A stretch of 64,000 nt of DNA from IMG/VR virus record IMGVR_UViG_3300037258_000125, positions 1-64,000 of that record; one strand, 5' to 3'. This stretch comes from a virus. Position 1 is the stretch's first letter. Each line of letters opens with the position of its first letter. This document shows positions 42,983 to 50,699 of the stretch, one piece after another. Made by a program: the position numbers and the translations under genes. The notes under the pieces are model-generated. The model was not told the origin of the DNA. It saw only the letters and a program-made list of their open reading frames with translations, and searched no databases.

Positions 42983-43120
42983 TTAAAGTCCGATGATAGC
43001 AGGTATCCAGAAACCGATGACCGCAGCAAGTACAGCTGTAGCGATCAACGCAACTGGAAGATTTCGGAATAGCAATAAGCATATTCCGAAAAGTAGAATG
43101 AGCATGATGATCATGAACAT
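42983..43120 (-). CDS. 45-residue two-helix membrane protein
   Basis: ATG 43120 lies six bases after GTGGAG and five past the ligase stop. The product is two membrane helices (MFMIIMLILLFGICLLLF, then PVALIATAVLAAVIGFWI) with one Arg-Asn turn. Function unknown. Confidence 0.65.
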   Translation of the reverse strand: MFMIIMLILLFGICLLLFRNLPVALIATAVLAAVIGFWIPAIIGL

Positions 43121-43123
43121 GGT

Positions 43124-44038
43124 TTACTCCACACCTCTGAAGCCTTTGAATATCGGGATTCGCGGTTTATCTTGAGACCCATAAGCTTGGTACTTAAAGG
43201 AGACCTGTTTGCCAAGGTACTTCTCCTTGTTGGCCCATACCTGAGCTCTGGTAGCATCATCGAGGCCGCTACCACAAGAGAAGTCACCCCATTTAGGGTG
43301 ATGCAAGATGAATTTGCCAAGCGTACCTCCTGGTATCATACCAGCGTTATGTGAACTACGCTTGGCAAGTCCCATTGGGTTAATCACTTGCTCGTTCTGA
43401 TTCCGATAAAGCTCTTCGAACCCAGCAATTACTGCTTCGTCGTCCGTGAAGCGCTTCATCTTGATCAGGATTTGTTGATTGAACGTTGATCGTCCGTACT
43501 TATAACCCCCGCCAGGGAAACGGAGCATGATTCCTTCATACCCATCACCGAGACATTTCTCTTCGTACGCAAGAACCTCCTCCACGTTATGAAGCATACA
43601 ATGATCAAGAACACGAACATACGGATATCGTACGTCATCTTCGTCATTGCCATACTTCTCACGGAGAATAGCTTGACGTGAGGTGAATGATATAGTTGGT
43701 TCTGTGAAGATGTCAAAGACCCAGTAGATGAAATCTGGTTCGCCATCTTGTGACATCACACCGGACTGAGCTCTACTCATAACTCCATCACCTGAACGAG
43801 CTCCTACGATCAATTCGCCATCGAGCCCTACGAGCTCTGGACGTTCAAGCTTTGATCGTATAAACTTGTTAGGAAGGAGCTTCATTGAACGGCTCTTAAG
43901 CCCTTCTGCATGTACAAGGCCACGTATCCCATCAAGTTTGGGGGATGCAATTACAGGATACGACAACAGCTTCAATTGGTCAACAGCGATCTCTGGCTCA
44001 ATTGTGGCTGATAGAAGAGGACTGAAAGGTTTTGCCAT
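43124..44038 (-). CDS. ATP-dependent DNA ligase
   Basis: From ATG 44038 the product is 304 residues. The adenylated Lys is in VIASPKLDGIRGLV (KxDG). Further nucleotidyltransferase motifs are LVGLDGELIVGAR, FIYWVFDIF, DGYEGIMLRFPGG and QQILIKMKRF; an OB-fold follows (GGTLGKFILHHP, VSFKYQAYGSQDKPRIP). It is T7-like in size and seals nicks during replication and recombination. The segment ahead of ATG 44038 in the open frame belongs to the upstream gene region. Confidence 0.93.
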   Translation of the reverse strand: MAKPFSPLLSATIEPEIAVDQLKLLSYPVIASPKLDGIRGLVHAEGLKSRSMKLLPNKFIRSKLERPELVGLDGELIVGARSGDGVMSRAQSGVMSQDGEPDFIYWVFDIFTEPTISFTSRQAILREKYGNDEDDVRYPYVRVLDHCMLHNVEEVLAYEEKCLGDGYEGIMLRFPGGGYKYGRSTFNQQILIKMKRFTDDEAVIAGFEELYRNQNEQVINPMGLAKRSSHNAGMIPGGTLGKFILHHPKWGDFSCGSGLDDATRAQVWANKEKYLGKQVSFKYQAYGSQDKPRIPIFKGFRGVE

Positions 44039-44039
44039 G

Positions 44040-44210
44040 TTAATCTGCCTTCCTGACCACTTCAAAGATTACGTATGCAAGAAGTCCAGCGCAGATAGTA
44101 CCTGCAAAAGCTCCGAGACCGATTGGTCCGTACTTGAATGCTATAATAGCAATCCAACCGGAGATGAAGCAGATAACGAAACTTGCACGTAAGATCGCAA
44201 TTTCAGACAT
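44040..44210 (-). CDS. 56-residue two-helix membrane protein
   Basis: ATG 44210 follows GGAGATAAC. Product: a helix (ILRASFVICFISGWIAIIAF), a Gly-rich turn and a second helix (LGAFAGTICAGLLAYVIF), then a basic end. It lies between the ligase and another small gene; function unknown. Confidence 0.65.
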   Translation of the reverse strand: MSEIAILRASFVICFISGWIAIIAFKYGPIGLGAFAGTICAGLLAYVIFEVVRKAD

Positions 44211-44211
44211 G

Positions 44212-44475
44212 TTATCTCCAATATGGCTCAATTGTGCCAGGCATCTTAAGGATCTCGTAGGTTTCTTTGTCCTTCTTGACGGGGTTGCCGAGCACATCAC
44301 GTTTGATAATGAGTACGTAACCCTCGTCTACGTTGTAACCTACACAGTCTTTGGTGATAACGTGTCCATTGAACTTGACACCGATGTGTCTGCAGTACGG
44401 TGAGAAGTCCGGGTGCTTTGAACTTGACGAGCACTTTCGAGGTACAGGCTGATCTCTGAACGAAGGTTTGCTCAC
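44212..44475 (-). CDS. Unknown protein of 87 residues
   Basis: GTG 44475 overlaps the upstream stop (GTGA), so this start is preferred over an upstream in-frame codon. The product has SFRDQPVPRKCSSSS, then beta-like GVKFNGHVITKDCVGYNVDE and GYVLIIKRDVLGN. No family recognised. Confidence 0.65.
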   Translation of the reverse strand: MSKPSFRDQPVPRKCSSSSKHPDFSPYCRHIGVKFNGHVITKDCVGYNVDEGYVLIIKRDVLGNPVKKDKETYEILKMPGTIEPYWR

Positions 44476-44708
44476 CACGCTCTCCAATGTGTTTTGACAC
44501 CGATGTCCCACGAATCTTTGGCTTCGTTCCAAGTAGCCTCGAAGAACGCTTTGAAGTCGTTTCCTAAGGCTTCCTTAACCTCGGCAGGCACATCCTTTTC
44601 CGGTATATGACACATTCTTGCTCTGAGCTGGTCATACACCATCCAAGGAATGTGCTTGTCATTCGTGGAGATGGGTCGTTGGACCTTAACTATGTGGTAC
44701 ACTTCCAT
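44472..44708 (-). CDS. Unknown 78-residue protein, first gene of ligase operon
   Basis: ATG 44708 lies about 25 bases downstream of the promoter at 44737-44765. Product: YHIVKVQRPISTNDKHIPWM, YDQLRARMCHIPEKDVPAEV and FFEATWNEAKDSW. Soluble, mixed alpha/beta. Family not recognised. The next gene starts in its stop. Confidence 0.7.
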   Translation of the reverse strand: MEVYHIVKVQRPISTNDKHIPWMVYDQLRARMCHIPEKDVPAEVKEALGNDFKAFFEATWNEAKDSWDIGVKTHWRAW

Positions 44709-44736
44709 GGTTTTTGGTCCTCTTGCTATGTTCCCT

Positions 44737-44765
44737 ATTTTACAACACAAATAAAGGTCAAGCAA
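44737..44765 (-). promoter_or_regulatory. Leftward promoter for the ligase-primase operon
   Basis: -35 TTGCTT (44760-44765) and -10 TAAAAT (44737-44742), 17 bp apart. GGTCGACCAGAATTTAACCTC abuts the -35, a variant of the shared block. Confidence 0.8.
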
Positions 44766-44786
44766 GAGGTTAAATTCTGGTCGACC

Positions 44787-45179
44787 TTACTTGGTCTGGA
44801 GAGCGTCTGCTACTGCGGAATGGCCTTCGCGATGACCCTTAGGGGCGTAAGCATCTCGCGGCAGCTCCGAGCGCTGAGTCGTACGGATGACGTGCTGGAA
44901 ACGCTCGAGGATCATCTCCATATCCTGATCGTCCATCTCCCCGGTGAATGTTCCGCTCTTGGCTCTGATGAACAGGTGGTTGTTGAACTCGCGGATGAGG
45001 AACATTCTGAACAGGCGAGCGTCGTCGGCGCGTAAACCACCGATTAAGCTCATAAGTCCAGAGACTGATCCTTGCGGTGCTGACGAACCAGCACCATTTG
45101 ATGCGGGAGGCCTTTCGCGATTTGATGGAAGATGCGGATCGTCTTGCTGGGGCGGGTGTCCTTGGCTCTGGTCTGACAT
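44787..45179 (-). CDS. Unknown 130-residue protein with GC-rich codons
   Basis: The ATG follows AGGAAGAAAATC. The N-terminal 45 residues are Pro/Ser/Asn-rich and disordered; the C-terminal part is helical (LFRMFLIREFNNHLFIRAKS, MDDQDMEMILERFQHVIRTT). Its frame looks genuinely coding, though its first 341 bases also lie within the open frame of the upstream signal-peptide gene. Function unknown. Confidence 0.7.
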   Translation of the reverse strand: MSDQSQGHPPQQDDPHLPSNRERPPASNGAGSSAPQGSVSGLMSLIGGLRADDARLFRMFLIREFNNHLFIRAKSGTFTGEMDDQDMEMILERFQHVIRTTQRSELPRDAYAPKGHREGHSAVADALQTK

Positions 45180-45681
45180 TGATTTTCTTCCTGTTGTTGC
45201 GGTTCATCATGAACCATGCTACTATGAACGCAGATAACGCACCACCTCCAATACCTTTGAATACGTCTGGCATTGAAGCTGTCTCGAGTGACGGTAACTT
45301 ATAAGGTCCTGAGACCTTAACTACTGGGTAATACCCAGATGCCGGTGAGATATATGAAACTGTCTTGATCGGTTTCCCTGTTGCTACAACCACAGCAGAT
45401 ATGATCTGCTCTTTAGGGAGCATAAGAGGTTTCCTGGCATCAGCAGATGTGACCGTCTTTCCTGGGAGCACAGTAGGTGGATCGACCTTTATCTTTGTTG
45501 GACGCAACCATCGATTTGGGTCAATCTTTCTTACGTGGTACTCCGCTCTATGAACTTCGTGATGTACAATCACAGGCGCTTTGACGACACAAGTGCTCGG
45601 GTATCGTTGATCGCAGGCTTGAGCCAAGGCAGTCGAAGATAGTAGAACTAAAGCAGCTGAGCCGATAATGTTACGATGCAT
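44839..45681 (-). CDS. Signal-peptide and membrane-anchored protein overlapping the next gene
   Basis: ATG 45681 follows GGAGAGC. It has a cleavable-type signal (NIIGSAALVLLSSTALAQA), a periplasmic-type domain (VVKAPVIVHHEVHRAEYHV; PVVKVSGPYKLPS) and one membrane helix (GGGALSAFIVAWFMMN) ending near residue 175. The last about 105 residues are basic, read out of frame through the 130-residue gene, and look like overlap translation. Either the real protein is long or its C-terminus is an accident of the overlap. Possibly an envelope-acting factor. Confidence 0.6.
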   Translation of the reverse strand: MHRNIIGSAALVLLSSTALAQACDQRYPSTCVVKAPVIVHHEVHRAEYHVRKIDPNRWLRPTKIKVDPPTVLPGKTVTSADARKPLMLPKEQIISAVVVATGKPIKTVSYISPASGYYPVVKVSGPYKLPSLETASMPDVFKGIGGGALSAFIVAWFMMNRNNRKKINVRPEPRTPAPARRSASSIKSRKASRIKWCWFVSTARISLWTYELNRWFTRRRRSPVQNVPHPRVQQPPVHQSQERNIHRGDGRSGYGDDPRAFPARHPYDSALGAAARCLRP

Positions 45682-45886
45682 GTCTAGCTCTCCTACGCAG
45701 GAATTCCTGCCAATGGTACTGTTGAGCGTGAGGCGAATCTTGCTGAACAAAGTTCAATCCAGAGAGTGCTGATTGGAATTGTCCATCTTCGTCCATATAA
45801 TCGATTGACATGAACGAATGTGGTGGAAGCCCTTCATATTGATGGGGCGTGAAAGTCACTTTTACGAGCGTACAAGTTTGGGGCAT
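45671..45886 (-). CDS. Unknown 71-residue protein
   Basis: From ATG 45886 the product has PQTCTLVKVTFTPHQYEGLP, SFMSIDYMDEDGQFQSALSG and an RRRARH end. It overlaps the next gene's start by 11 bases. No family recognised; the sequence between it and 45962 holds nothing I can name. Confidence 0.65.
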   Translation of the reverse strand: MPQTCTLVKVTFTPHQYEGLPPHSFMSIDYMDEDGQFQSALSGLNFVQQDSPHAQQYHWQEFLRRRARHAS

Positions 45887-45961
45887 TTCAAAACCTAGCA
45901 AATTTGTTCGGATTTTCCGGTATCACGCCAAACGCTTCGAAGCACAGTCAGACGGATTGAA

Positions 45962-46054
45962 TTAGTCTGATCTGATAGTGCTAAGGAAGCAAGACGCTTT
46001 GTAGTAAGCGATTGCAACCATAGCTAGAACTAATCCTACATAGATAAGGATCAT
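45962..46054 (-). CDS. 30-residue membrane peptide
   Basis: ATG 46054 follows AGGAGAGTCAC, a strong ribosome site. One membrane helix (LIYVGLVLAMVAIAYY) then a short polar tail with one Cys (KASCFLSTIRSD). Confidence 0.6.
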   Translation of the reverse strand: MILIYVGLVLAMVAIAYYKASCFLSTIRSD

Positions 46055-46063
46055 GTGACTCTC

Positions 46064-46237
46064 CTAGTTAGCACTTAGTAAGACTGTGGCGATTAGTCCA
46101 CATAGAAGACCTGCAGCACCATTTATTGCAGCTCCTAAGAACCCTTCTGCGAAAAGGAACTTGTAGAAGCACCTGATTAATAGCCCCACACAGAAACAGT
46201 AGAGCACTGCAACTAGAACCTGAGACACTATGCTCAT
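46064..46237 (-). CDS. 57-residue two-helix membrane protein
   Basis: ATG 46237 overlaps the upstream stop (TAATG). Two hydrophobic helices: VSQVLVAVLYCFCVGLLI and, after a KFLFAEG turn, GAAGLLCGLIATVLL. Function unknown; one of several tiny membrane genes in this region. Confidence 0.65.
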   Translation of the reverse strand: MSIVSQVLVAVLYCFCVGLLIRCFYKFLFAEGFLGAAINGAAGLLCGLIATVLLSAN

Positions 46238-46692
46238 TAGGTCACCTCTCCCGGTTTCTTATCACGCTCACTCATCTTTGCTGCACGCGCTCCGACAAGT
46301 GCAACGTAAGCAATGTTACGTGCTTGTGCGCTACCGATTACAGAACCATATTTGTTCATGATCTCTTTGACAGCACCATCTACTTCGATGATGTCAGCGC
46401 TAGGCATCTCTGTCATTGTAGCCTTCAAGCGATGCAGCGCAGCTTCTGTAGTGTCCCAAACTTGTTCACGAGTTGGAGCGTGAGGAGTATCAAAGGCTCC
46501 TGGTATGAATGCACGGAGACGAAGATAAGCAGCGCTCAGTTCTTGAGCAGCTTCTTTCCAATCGATCTGTGCTCTGGCTTGTGTCACGGCAAGCGCTAAA
46601 GCAACGAGGTCATCGTCTACATAACGGCTATCAGTGAAGCCCTTCATACGCTCATTCAAGAACTTGTCAACAGCTTCAATCAAGTCTTTCAT
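46237..46692 (-). CDS. Unknown 151-residue helical protein
   Basis: A soluble helical protein (DLIEAVDKFLNERMKGFTD, KEAAQELSAAYLRLRAFIPG, VWDTTEAALHRLKATM) with an Ala-rich C-terminal part (AQARNIAYVALVGARAAK). The middle carries conserved-looking Asp/His. No family recognised. Confidence 0.7.
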   Translation of the reverse strand: MKDLIEAVDKFLNERMKGFTDSRYVDDDLVALALAVTQARAQIDWKEAAQELSAAYLRLRAFIPGAFDTPHAPTREQVWDTTEAALHRLKATMTEMPSADIIEVDGAVKEIMNKYGSVIGSAQARNIAYVALVGARAAKMSERDKKPGEVT

Positions 46693-47149
46693 TTGATAAC
46701 CTCAATGCATCGATATAGATGTCGCATATGCCACACCGCTTTGGATCTAACTCTGATGCAACGTGTCCTGGACAATCTTCTTCGGATGGACGATTACGAA
46801 TGCGCCAGAGCTCTGTAGCTTGGCAGCAATGTCCTTCCTGTCCAAATATGTCAGAGAGTCCCGTCGCAGCCTTTAGTACGGGTAGTAGTTTCGGGTTCTC
46901 TCTGATATATTCGTTCCAGAGTTCCGTATAGAGGTTGTTGCAATCGGCTTGATTGTCAGCCCTCATTCCTTTGGCCTTACGCCAATTGACTCTGTACTCA
47001 TATTCCCGTTCGTGAAAGATCTTCGAACTTTGGTAGAGCTCCTCAATTGACTTATTCCCCCGTGCTTTGATACGGGCAAAGAACGCTGAGAAGCGTTTAT
47101 CGCCACGACCAGAGCATTCAAGGAATGGAGCTACTCCATGACGAATCAT
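46676..47149 (-). CDS. Unknown 157-residue protein with Cys/His-rich C-terminus
   Basis: Helical N-terminus (FSAFFARIKARGNKSIEELY), then a segment with EGHCCQATELWRIRNRPSEE, CPGHVASELDPKRCGICDIY. The Cys/His pattern (HCC, CPGH, CGIC) suggests one or two metal sites. It overlaps the next gene by 17 bases. Function unknown. Confidence 0.65.
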   Translation of the reverse strand: MIRHGVAPFLECSGRGDKRFSAFFARIKARGNKSIEELYQSSKIFHEREYEYRVNWRKAKGMRADNQADCNNLYTELWNEYIRENPKLLPVLKAATGLSDIFGQEGHCCQATELWRIRNRPSEEDCPGHVASELDPKRCGICDIYIDALRLSNERLD

Positions 47150-47434
47150 TCAGTTCTCCAGCTGTTGGAGAGGCGGTAGAAAGACTTCTCTGTCGTGGTT
47201 CCACATCCATCCAGTATCCATCTTTTCCCTGAAGGCTGGATCAACCTTGTAACGTCGAACCATTTCACGATGTCGACACGTTGACTTGTTATTAGCGAAG
47301 CATGAACATTCAAGTCGTCCACCGATGTCAGAGACAGCGTATGAACCGGTTGGCTCATAGTCTACCTTGTCACACTTATAGACTGTCCAGTGATGGTTCT
47401 CCCAAGCGAGTTTGTACAGTTCTTTATAGCTCAT
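47150..47434 (-). CDS. SWIM-like zinc-binding protein
   Basis: The 94-residue protein has LECSCFANNKSTCRHREMVRR, a CxC...CxH pattern as in SWIM zinc fingers, with flanking Tyr/Trp residues. SWIM domains bind DNA or protein partners. It is coupled upstream by ATGA. The phage role is unknown. Confidence 0.65.
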   Translation of the reverse strand: MSYKELYKLAWENHHWTVYKCDKVDYEPTGSYAVSDIGGRLECSCFANNKSTCRHREMVRRYKVDPAFREKMDTGWMWNHDREVFLPPLQQLEN

Positions 47435-47733
47435 GACGTGAGCTCTTGGATCTTGGTGACAGTAGCGAGCAGCTCATCGACCTTTGCTTCAACCCGTTTG
47501 GGGAGCATATCTCTGTAGGTCGCATCCTTTATGAAGCTTATGGCTTCATATATTGACAAGGTCACACGTTGTTGAGGTTCTACTCCATGTGATTGGAATG
47601 TGACGTCTGTGTACGCAGAGCTTGGGATATCGTTGTAGATCTTAGTAAAGATCGTATCAAGCTCCCTACGGAGTTCTTCCCGTGCTTGAGCTTCGAGCTT
47701 AGACTCGATGATTGACTGCGGTGTATCTGTCAT
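47431..47733 (-). CDS. Unknown 100-residue protein
   Basis: Helical and acidic (SIIESKLEAQAREELRRELD, MLPKRVEAKVDELLATVTKI) around a beta-like SAYTDVTFQSHGVEPQQRVT segment. ATGA overlaps on both sides. No family recognised. Confidence 0.7.
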   Translation of the reverse strand: MTDTPQSIIESKLEAQAREELRRELDTIFTKIYNDIPSSAYTDVTFQSHGVEPQQRVTLSIYEAISFIKDATYRDMLPKRVEAKVDELLATVTKIQELTS

Positions 47734-47945
47734 GGGTCCTTTACCTTTAATGCTCTGACACCGTCGAGAGCGAGAACGATCTTTGATGAGTAGCCTATGA
47801 TACCGATGTACTTAAGCCAATCATCAAAGATCTCCCCTGATGAACGAGAATCCAGTTCTATGTGGAGCGTCTTGATAGTACAGTGGTATCGCTCACATAG
47901 ATCTGTGATCATAAACGGCGGGAGATTCTTTTCGACGTGGGACAT
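47730..47945 (-). CDS. Unknown 71-residue protein
   Basis: Small alpha/beta product (PPFMITDLCERYHCTIKTLH, DWLKYIGIIGYSSKIVLALD). Starts overlapping the stop of the next gene by one base and ends in ATGA. Function unknown. Confidence 0.65.
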   Translation of the reverse strand: MSHVEKNLPPFMITDLCERYHCTIKTLHIELDSRSSGEIFDDWLKYIGIIGYSSKIVLALDGVRALKVKDP

Positions 47946-48160
47946 TATGTTCGTGCGAGCCCCATGTTCATGATGTGACGCCCCGCACGTTCGACGGACT
48001 TGAACCTTATGAAACGTTCGCCGTCACGTTTCATGAGACCTTCCACTATGACACGTGGCTTAGGTCTCTTACGGTAGTGTACACGACTGAGAACCGTTGC
48101 CGGTATAACTTTATACCGACGGCCGTGGATCAATCCATCATCACTGTTGAAGTCTGACAT
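47945..48160 (-). CDS. Unknown basic 71-residue protein
   Basis: Basic beta-type protein (GRRYKVIPATVLSRVHYRKR, PRVIVEGLMKRDGERFIRFK). May bind nucleic acid. Coupled with its neighbours. No family recognised. Confidence 0.65.
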   Translation of the reverse strand: MSDFNSDDGLIHGRRYKVIPATVLSRVHYRKRPKPRVIVEGLMKRDGERFIRFKSVERAGRHIMNMGLART

Positions 48161-48163
48161 TAT

Positions 48164-48421
48164 TTACCCTTTGTTTAGTACCCATGACTCACCGACGAGT
48201 TTGAAGGTCTTACTGGAATGTTGTTTGATCCAGACAAGAGCTCGTCCTTGTGATCGCTTTCGAATAGCCTCGAACGTTTCTAAGGCCAGTGGAAAGCTAT
48301 CCTCGAACTGGTATTTGTACCGTTTACCGTTGATAGAGACCGTTATGCTCTGATCCTGGTTGTCAGTAGAAACGACCTCCAGTTGTAGTTGGCTCTCGCG
48401 GGTAAACGGTACATTATTCAT
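48164..48421 (-). CDS. Unknown 85-residue beta-rich protein
   Basis: Product with SQLQLEVVSTDNQDQSITVS, GKRYKYQFEDSFPLALETFE and ALVWIKQHSSKTFKL. Starts in an ATGA overlap with the 55-residue gene. No family recognised. Confidence 0.65.
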   Translation of the reverse strand: MNNVPFTRESQLQLEVVSTDNQDQSITVSINGKRYKYQFEDSFPLALETFEAIRKRSQGRALVWIKQHSSKTFKLVGESWVLNKG

Positions 48422-48585
48422 TTGGGTTTCATCCCAAGCTCTTCGCGGCGCTTCTGATCGATCCAGAGAGCTGCACCATCATACGATTGAGACGTATGAA
48501 CGAGTTCCCCGCCCTTGAAGACTCGATAGCCTTCATGGTCGACCGAGTAATCGATCTCATAGCCTCGATAGATGTCTCGTGCCAT
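48418..48585 (-). CDS. Unknown 55-residue protein
   Basis: ATG 48585 to TGA 48418, coupled to the next gene by ATGA and three bases after the previous one. Product: DIYRGYEIDYSVDHEGYRVF then KGGELVHTSQSYDGAALWID, a small beta-hairpin-type phage protein. A longer open frame in another phase over the same bases is Ser/Arg-rich and looks like a shadow. Confidence 0.7.
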   Translation of the reverse strand: MARDIYRGYEIDYSVDHEGYRVFKGGELVHTSQSYDGAALWIDQKRREELGMKPK

Positions 48586-48588
48586 CGA

Positions 48589-48780
48589 TTAGTACTCGAT
48601 GGTAACGGTGATCTTGTCGGGGATCGTACCGTTGAATGTGTTCTTGCGAACGTACATTGTGTTGATCTTGCCGTACGTTTGATCAACGTCGTGAAAGGTA
48701 CCATCCTTCTGTTCGACCTCTTGGAACAGAGCAGCGCCTTTGGTTTCGCGCACCTTACGGAGAATGACTTGGACTTGCAT
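48589..48780 (-). CDS. Unknown 63-residue protein with GC-rich codons
   Basis: Beta-rich product (VQVILRKVRETKGAALFQEV, TMYVRKNTFNGTIPDKITVT). First gene after the promoter at 48822-48850; codon bias suggests strong expression. No family recognised. Confidence 0.7.
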   Translation of the reverse strand: MQVQVILRKVRETKGAALFQEVEQKDGTFHDVDQTYGKINTMYVRKNTFNGTIPDKITVTIEY

Positions 48781-48821
48781 GGAGTGATCGTCCTTGGTTT
48801 GGGTTTTCGAACTTACACACT

Positions 48822-48850
48822 ATTTTACTACACTCTTTAAGGTCTTTCAA
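48822..48850 (-). promoter_or_regulatory. Leftward promoter at 48.8 kb
   Basis: -35 TTGAAA (48845-48850) and -10 TAAAAT (48822-48827), 17 bp apart, with TTGACCATCATTTGGACTC directly upstream. Confidence 0.85.
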
Positions 48851-48886
48851 GAGTCCAAATGATGGTCAACCGTTTCTGTGGACGCT

Positions 48887-49153
48887 TTAAACAGAATACC
48901 CATATTTTTGGGCGAACTTAAGAGAATCGTTCCAGTGTGTCTGTAGGCAATAGATCACGAGCTCTGCCATTACAGGATCTTCGACTTCGAGGTACCCTGC
49001 AATCGCAATTGTCTTTCCATAGCCTTTAACATCACCCTCTTCCGTCCAAGACTCTTCTCGAGCTCTTGCAGTGTCTCTTATGCCTTTTGCAAAGGCCTTT
49101 TTCCATTCCTCGGTTACGGGAACTTTGAATTCGTCCAACCATAGTGGGTTCAT
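48887..49153 (-). CDS. Unknown 88-residue protein
   Basis: Helical and charged (PVTEEWKKAFAKGIRDTARA, GYLEVEDPVMAELVIYCLQT). Starts in an ATGA overlap with the upstream gene. No family recognised. Confidence 0.65.
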   Translation of the reverse strand: MNPLWLDEFKVPVTEEWKKAFAKGIRDTARAREESWTEEGDVKGYGKTIAIAGYLEVEDPVMAELVIYCLQTHWNDSLKFAQKYGYSV

Positions 49154-49332
49154 TGACTACCTCCAAGTTTAGAAACCATATCAAGTAAGTGTGACTGAGC
49201 CCGACATATGTCAGCCATAATTAAGTGGCTAACAGCGTTGGCTGGTTGAACACGTTCCAGAAATCTTACGTGTTCATCGAGTCTTCCTTGCAGCTTTGCT
49301 GCTACCAATTTGTCTTGATTTGTAAGAGCCAT
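49150..49332 (-). CDS. Unknown 60-residue protein
   Basis: Helical product (NQDKLVAAKLQGRLDEHVRF, HLIMADICRAQSHLLDMVSK) linked to both neighbours by overlaps. No family recognised. Confidence 0.65.
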   Translation of the reverse strand: MALTNQDKLVAAKLQGRLDEHVRFLERVQPANAVSHLIMADICRAQSHLLDMVSKLGGSQ

Positions 49333-49730
49333 CAGTTATAGTCCTTTGGGTTGCCGTTGACGATGCTTGGATCTTTGACTTCGTTACCTTTCATTGCGAC
49401 TGCCGACACTGAATGATGCTTCTTGCCGATAGCACGTAATGCATCATCCAACTCTTGCGTGAACATTACGACATCTGTCCAAGTGTTACGCATAGCCATA
49501 ACATCTTTAGCTGCTTCACATGCATCCACAACGTCAGGAAAGACACCAATGACACTAATGTCAAAGGCAACTCCTAACGGAGCACAACCTAACATGAAGT
49601 GCTTCTTACCATTGTGCTTGATGTCCATGACGAAGATCTCTACGTACTTCCAAACAGTACGCTTCTTCATCAGACCATTATCGTGCATGACGAAGATCTC
49701 AACTTGGTCGAACAGTGGCGGTATCGCCAT
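49332..49730 (-). CDS. Unknown 132-residue protein
   Basis: Alternating beta and helix: VEIFVMHDNGLMKKRTVWKY, KHFMLGCAPLGVAFDISVIG, FPDVVDACEAAKDVMAMRNT. No catalytic pattern is evident. It precedes a 60-residue gene in the same operon. Function unknown. Confidence 0.65.
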   Translation of the reverse strand: MAIPPLFDQVEIFVMHDNGLMKKRTVWKYVEIFVMDIKHNGKKHFMLGCAPLGVAFDISVIGVFPDVVDACEAAKDVMAMRNTWTDVVMFTQELDDALRAIGKKHHSVSAVAMKGNEVKDPSIVNGNPKDYN

Positions 49731-49734
49731 GATG

Positions 49735-50067
49735 TTATCCTATTGCTGGGACCGAACGATCGATGATGAGGTGACTCTTCTCACCGATCATATTGACAAG
49801 TGTGAACTTGATCCACTTGGGTGTGACATAGGGAGTCTCAGCAAGATGCCAATGAGCTTTAGGCTCGTTTGGATGCTGCGTTCCATGGGGCATGACACAA
49901 TTGTTGTGGTGGTCAAAGCTCCCGAGACATAGTACGGGTAGCTCCTTAATGAGCTTACCTGCATCCTTGTACCACTGCATGACATCGCAGACATGCTTCT
50001 TAGGAGCGAACATACGCTTGGTCACATTGATCTTGCGTACCTCATCCCTGAATTGTATCAGAGCCAT
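49735..50067 (-). CDS. Unknown 110-residue protein
   Basis: ATG 50067 follows GGAGAACTATAC; a longer upstream frame overlaps the previous gene. The product has VMQWYKDAGKLIKELPVLCL, a His/Asn-rich centre (FDHHNNCVMPHG, AHWHLAE) and WIKFTLVNMIGEKSHLIIDR. The His/Cys cluster may bind metal. No family recognised. Confidence 0.65.
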   Translation of the reverse strand: MALIQFRDEVRKINVTKRMFAPKKHVCDVMQWYKDAGKLIKELPVLCLGSFDHHNNCVMPHGTQHPNEPKAHWHLAETPYVTPKWIKFTLVNMIGEKSHLIIDRSVPAIG

Positions 50068-50243
50068 GTATAGTTCTCCGGCGCCTCGGTGAATGTCCAA
50101 GCTGATGATGTACCAAGATCACTTCGGTACTTAATCTGTTGGAGAGCGTCTTCAACACATTCGTGCATGAGTGTGCCAAAGGCTCTGATGACTCCCTTTG
50201 GATCTGTTCCAATGAAGTTGACTTTGTTCTTCCCCCGAACCAT
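50058..50243 (-). CDS. Unknown 61-residue protein
   Basis: ATG 50243 follows GGAGGTTTAAT. Product: RGKNKVNFIGTDPKGVIRAF then MHECVEDALQQIKYRSDL and a short tail. It overlaps the next start by 10 bases. No family recognised. Confidence 0.65.
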   Translation of the reverse strand: MVRGKNKVNFIGTDPKGVIRAFGTLMHECVEDALQQIKYRSDLGTSSAWTFTEAPENYTWL

Positions 50244-50244
50244 A

Positions 50245-50481
50245 TTAAACCTCCCCAGTATATTCCTTTGGTTTGAACCAACGCCCTTGCTTACCACAGA
50301 AGCCGCTGACCAATGCATCAAACCAATTGGCCCGGCGTTGGGTCTCACACGATTCAAAACGCCACTGCGGAATTGGTTCCTTGGTAAGGCGCGTGAGCAC
50401 TTCCATGTTCTGTGGTGCGTGACACTTCCAAGAGTATGGTCCCTTGAACGAGAAGATGCAGTCTTCGCAGAGCTTTGTCAT
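50245..50481 (-). CDS. Cys-rich 78-residue protein
   Basis: TKLCEDCIFSFK, WKCHAPQNM, ESCETQRR and GFCGKQGRWFKP give at least five Cys plus His, spaced as a likely zinc or Fe-S site. Starts in an ATGA overlap. Function unknown. Confidence 0.65.
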   Translation of the reverse strand: MTKLCEDCIFSFKGPYSWKCHAPQNMEVLTRLTKEPIPQWRFESCETQRRANWFDALVSGFCGKQGRWFKPKEYTGEV

Positions 50482-50699
50482 TTGTCTAAATCCGTTGGAC
50501 GAGCTCTAAGCTCATCTGGTACGTGGAGACCTACTTCATCGAACGCTCTGATGAGTGCGCAGACAAAGTTGATCGGATGATCATATCGTTTCTTACCGAT
50601 ACGATAACGTTGGAAGAGCGTGCTAGTCTCACAGTCGAGATGATGCTCCCGAGCTAGCTTGGCAAACTCTTCCGCTTGCTGATAACTATTCAGAGCCAT
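50478..50699 (-). CDS. Unknown 73-residue helical protein
   Basis: ATG 50699 follows AAAGGATGACG and lies 14 bases inside the preceding gene. Product: QQAEEFAKLAREHHLDCETS, RYRIGKKRYDHPINFVCALI and DELRARPTDLDK. No family recognised. Confidence 0.65.
   Translation of the reverse strand: MALNSYQQAEEFAKLAREHHLDCETSTLFQRYRIGKKRYDHPINFVCALIRAFDEVGLHVPDELRARPTDLDK

Noticed and set aside
48429-48704. 91-codon leftward open frame
   Set aside because: Ser/Arg-rich composition and overlap with two better-supported small genes (48418-48585, 48589-48780) whose starts are coupled.
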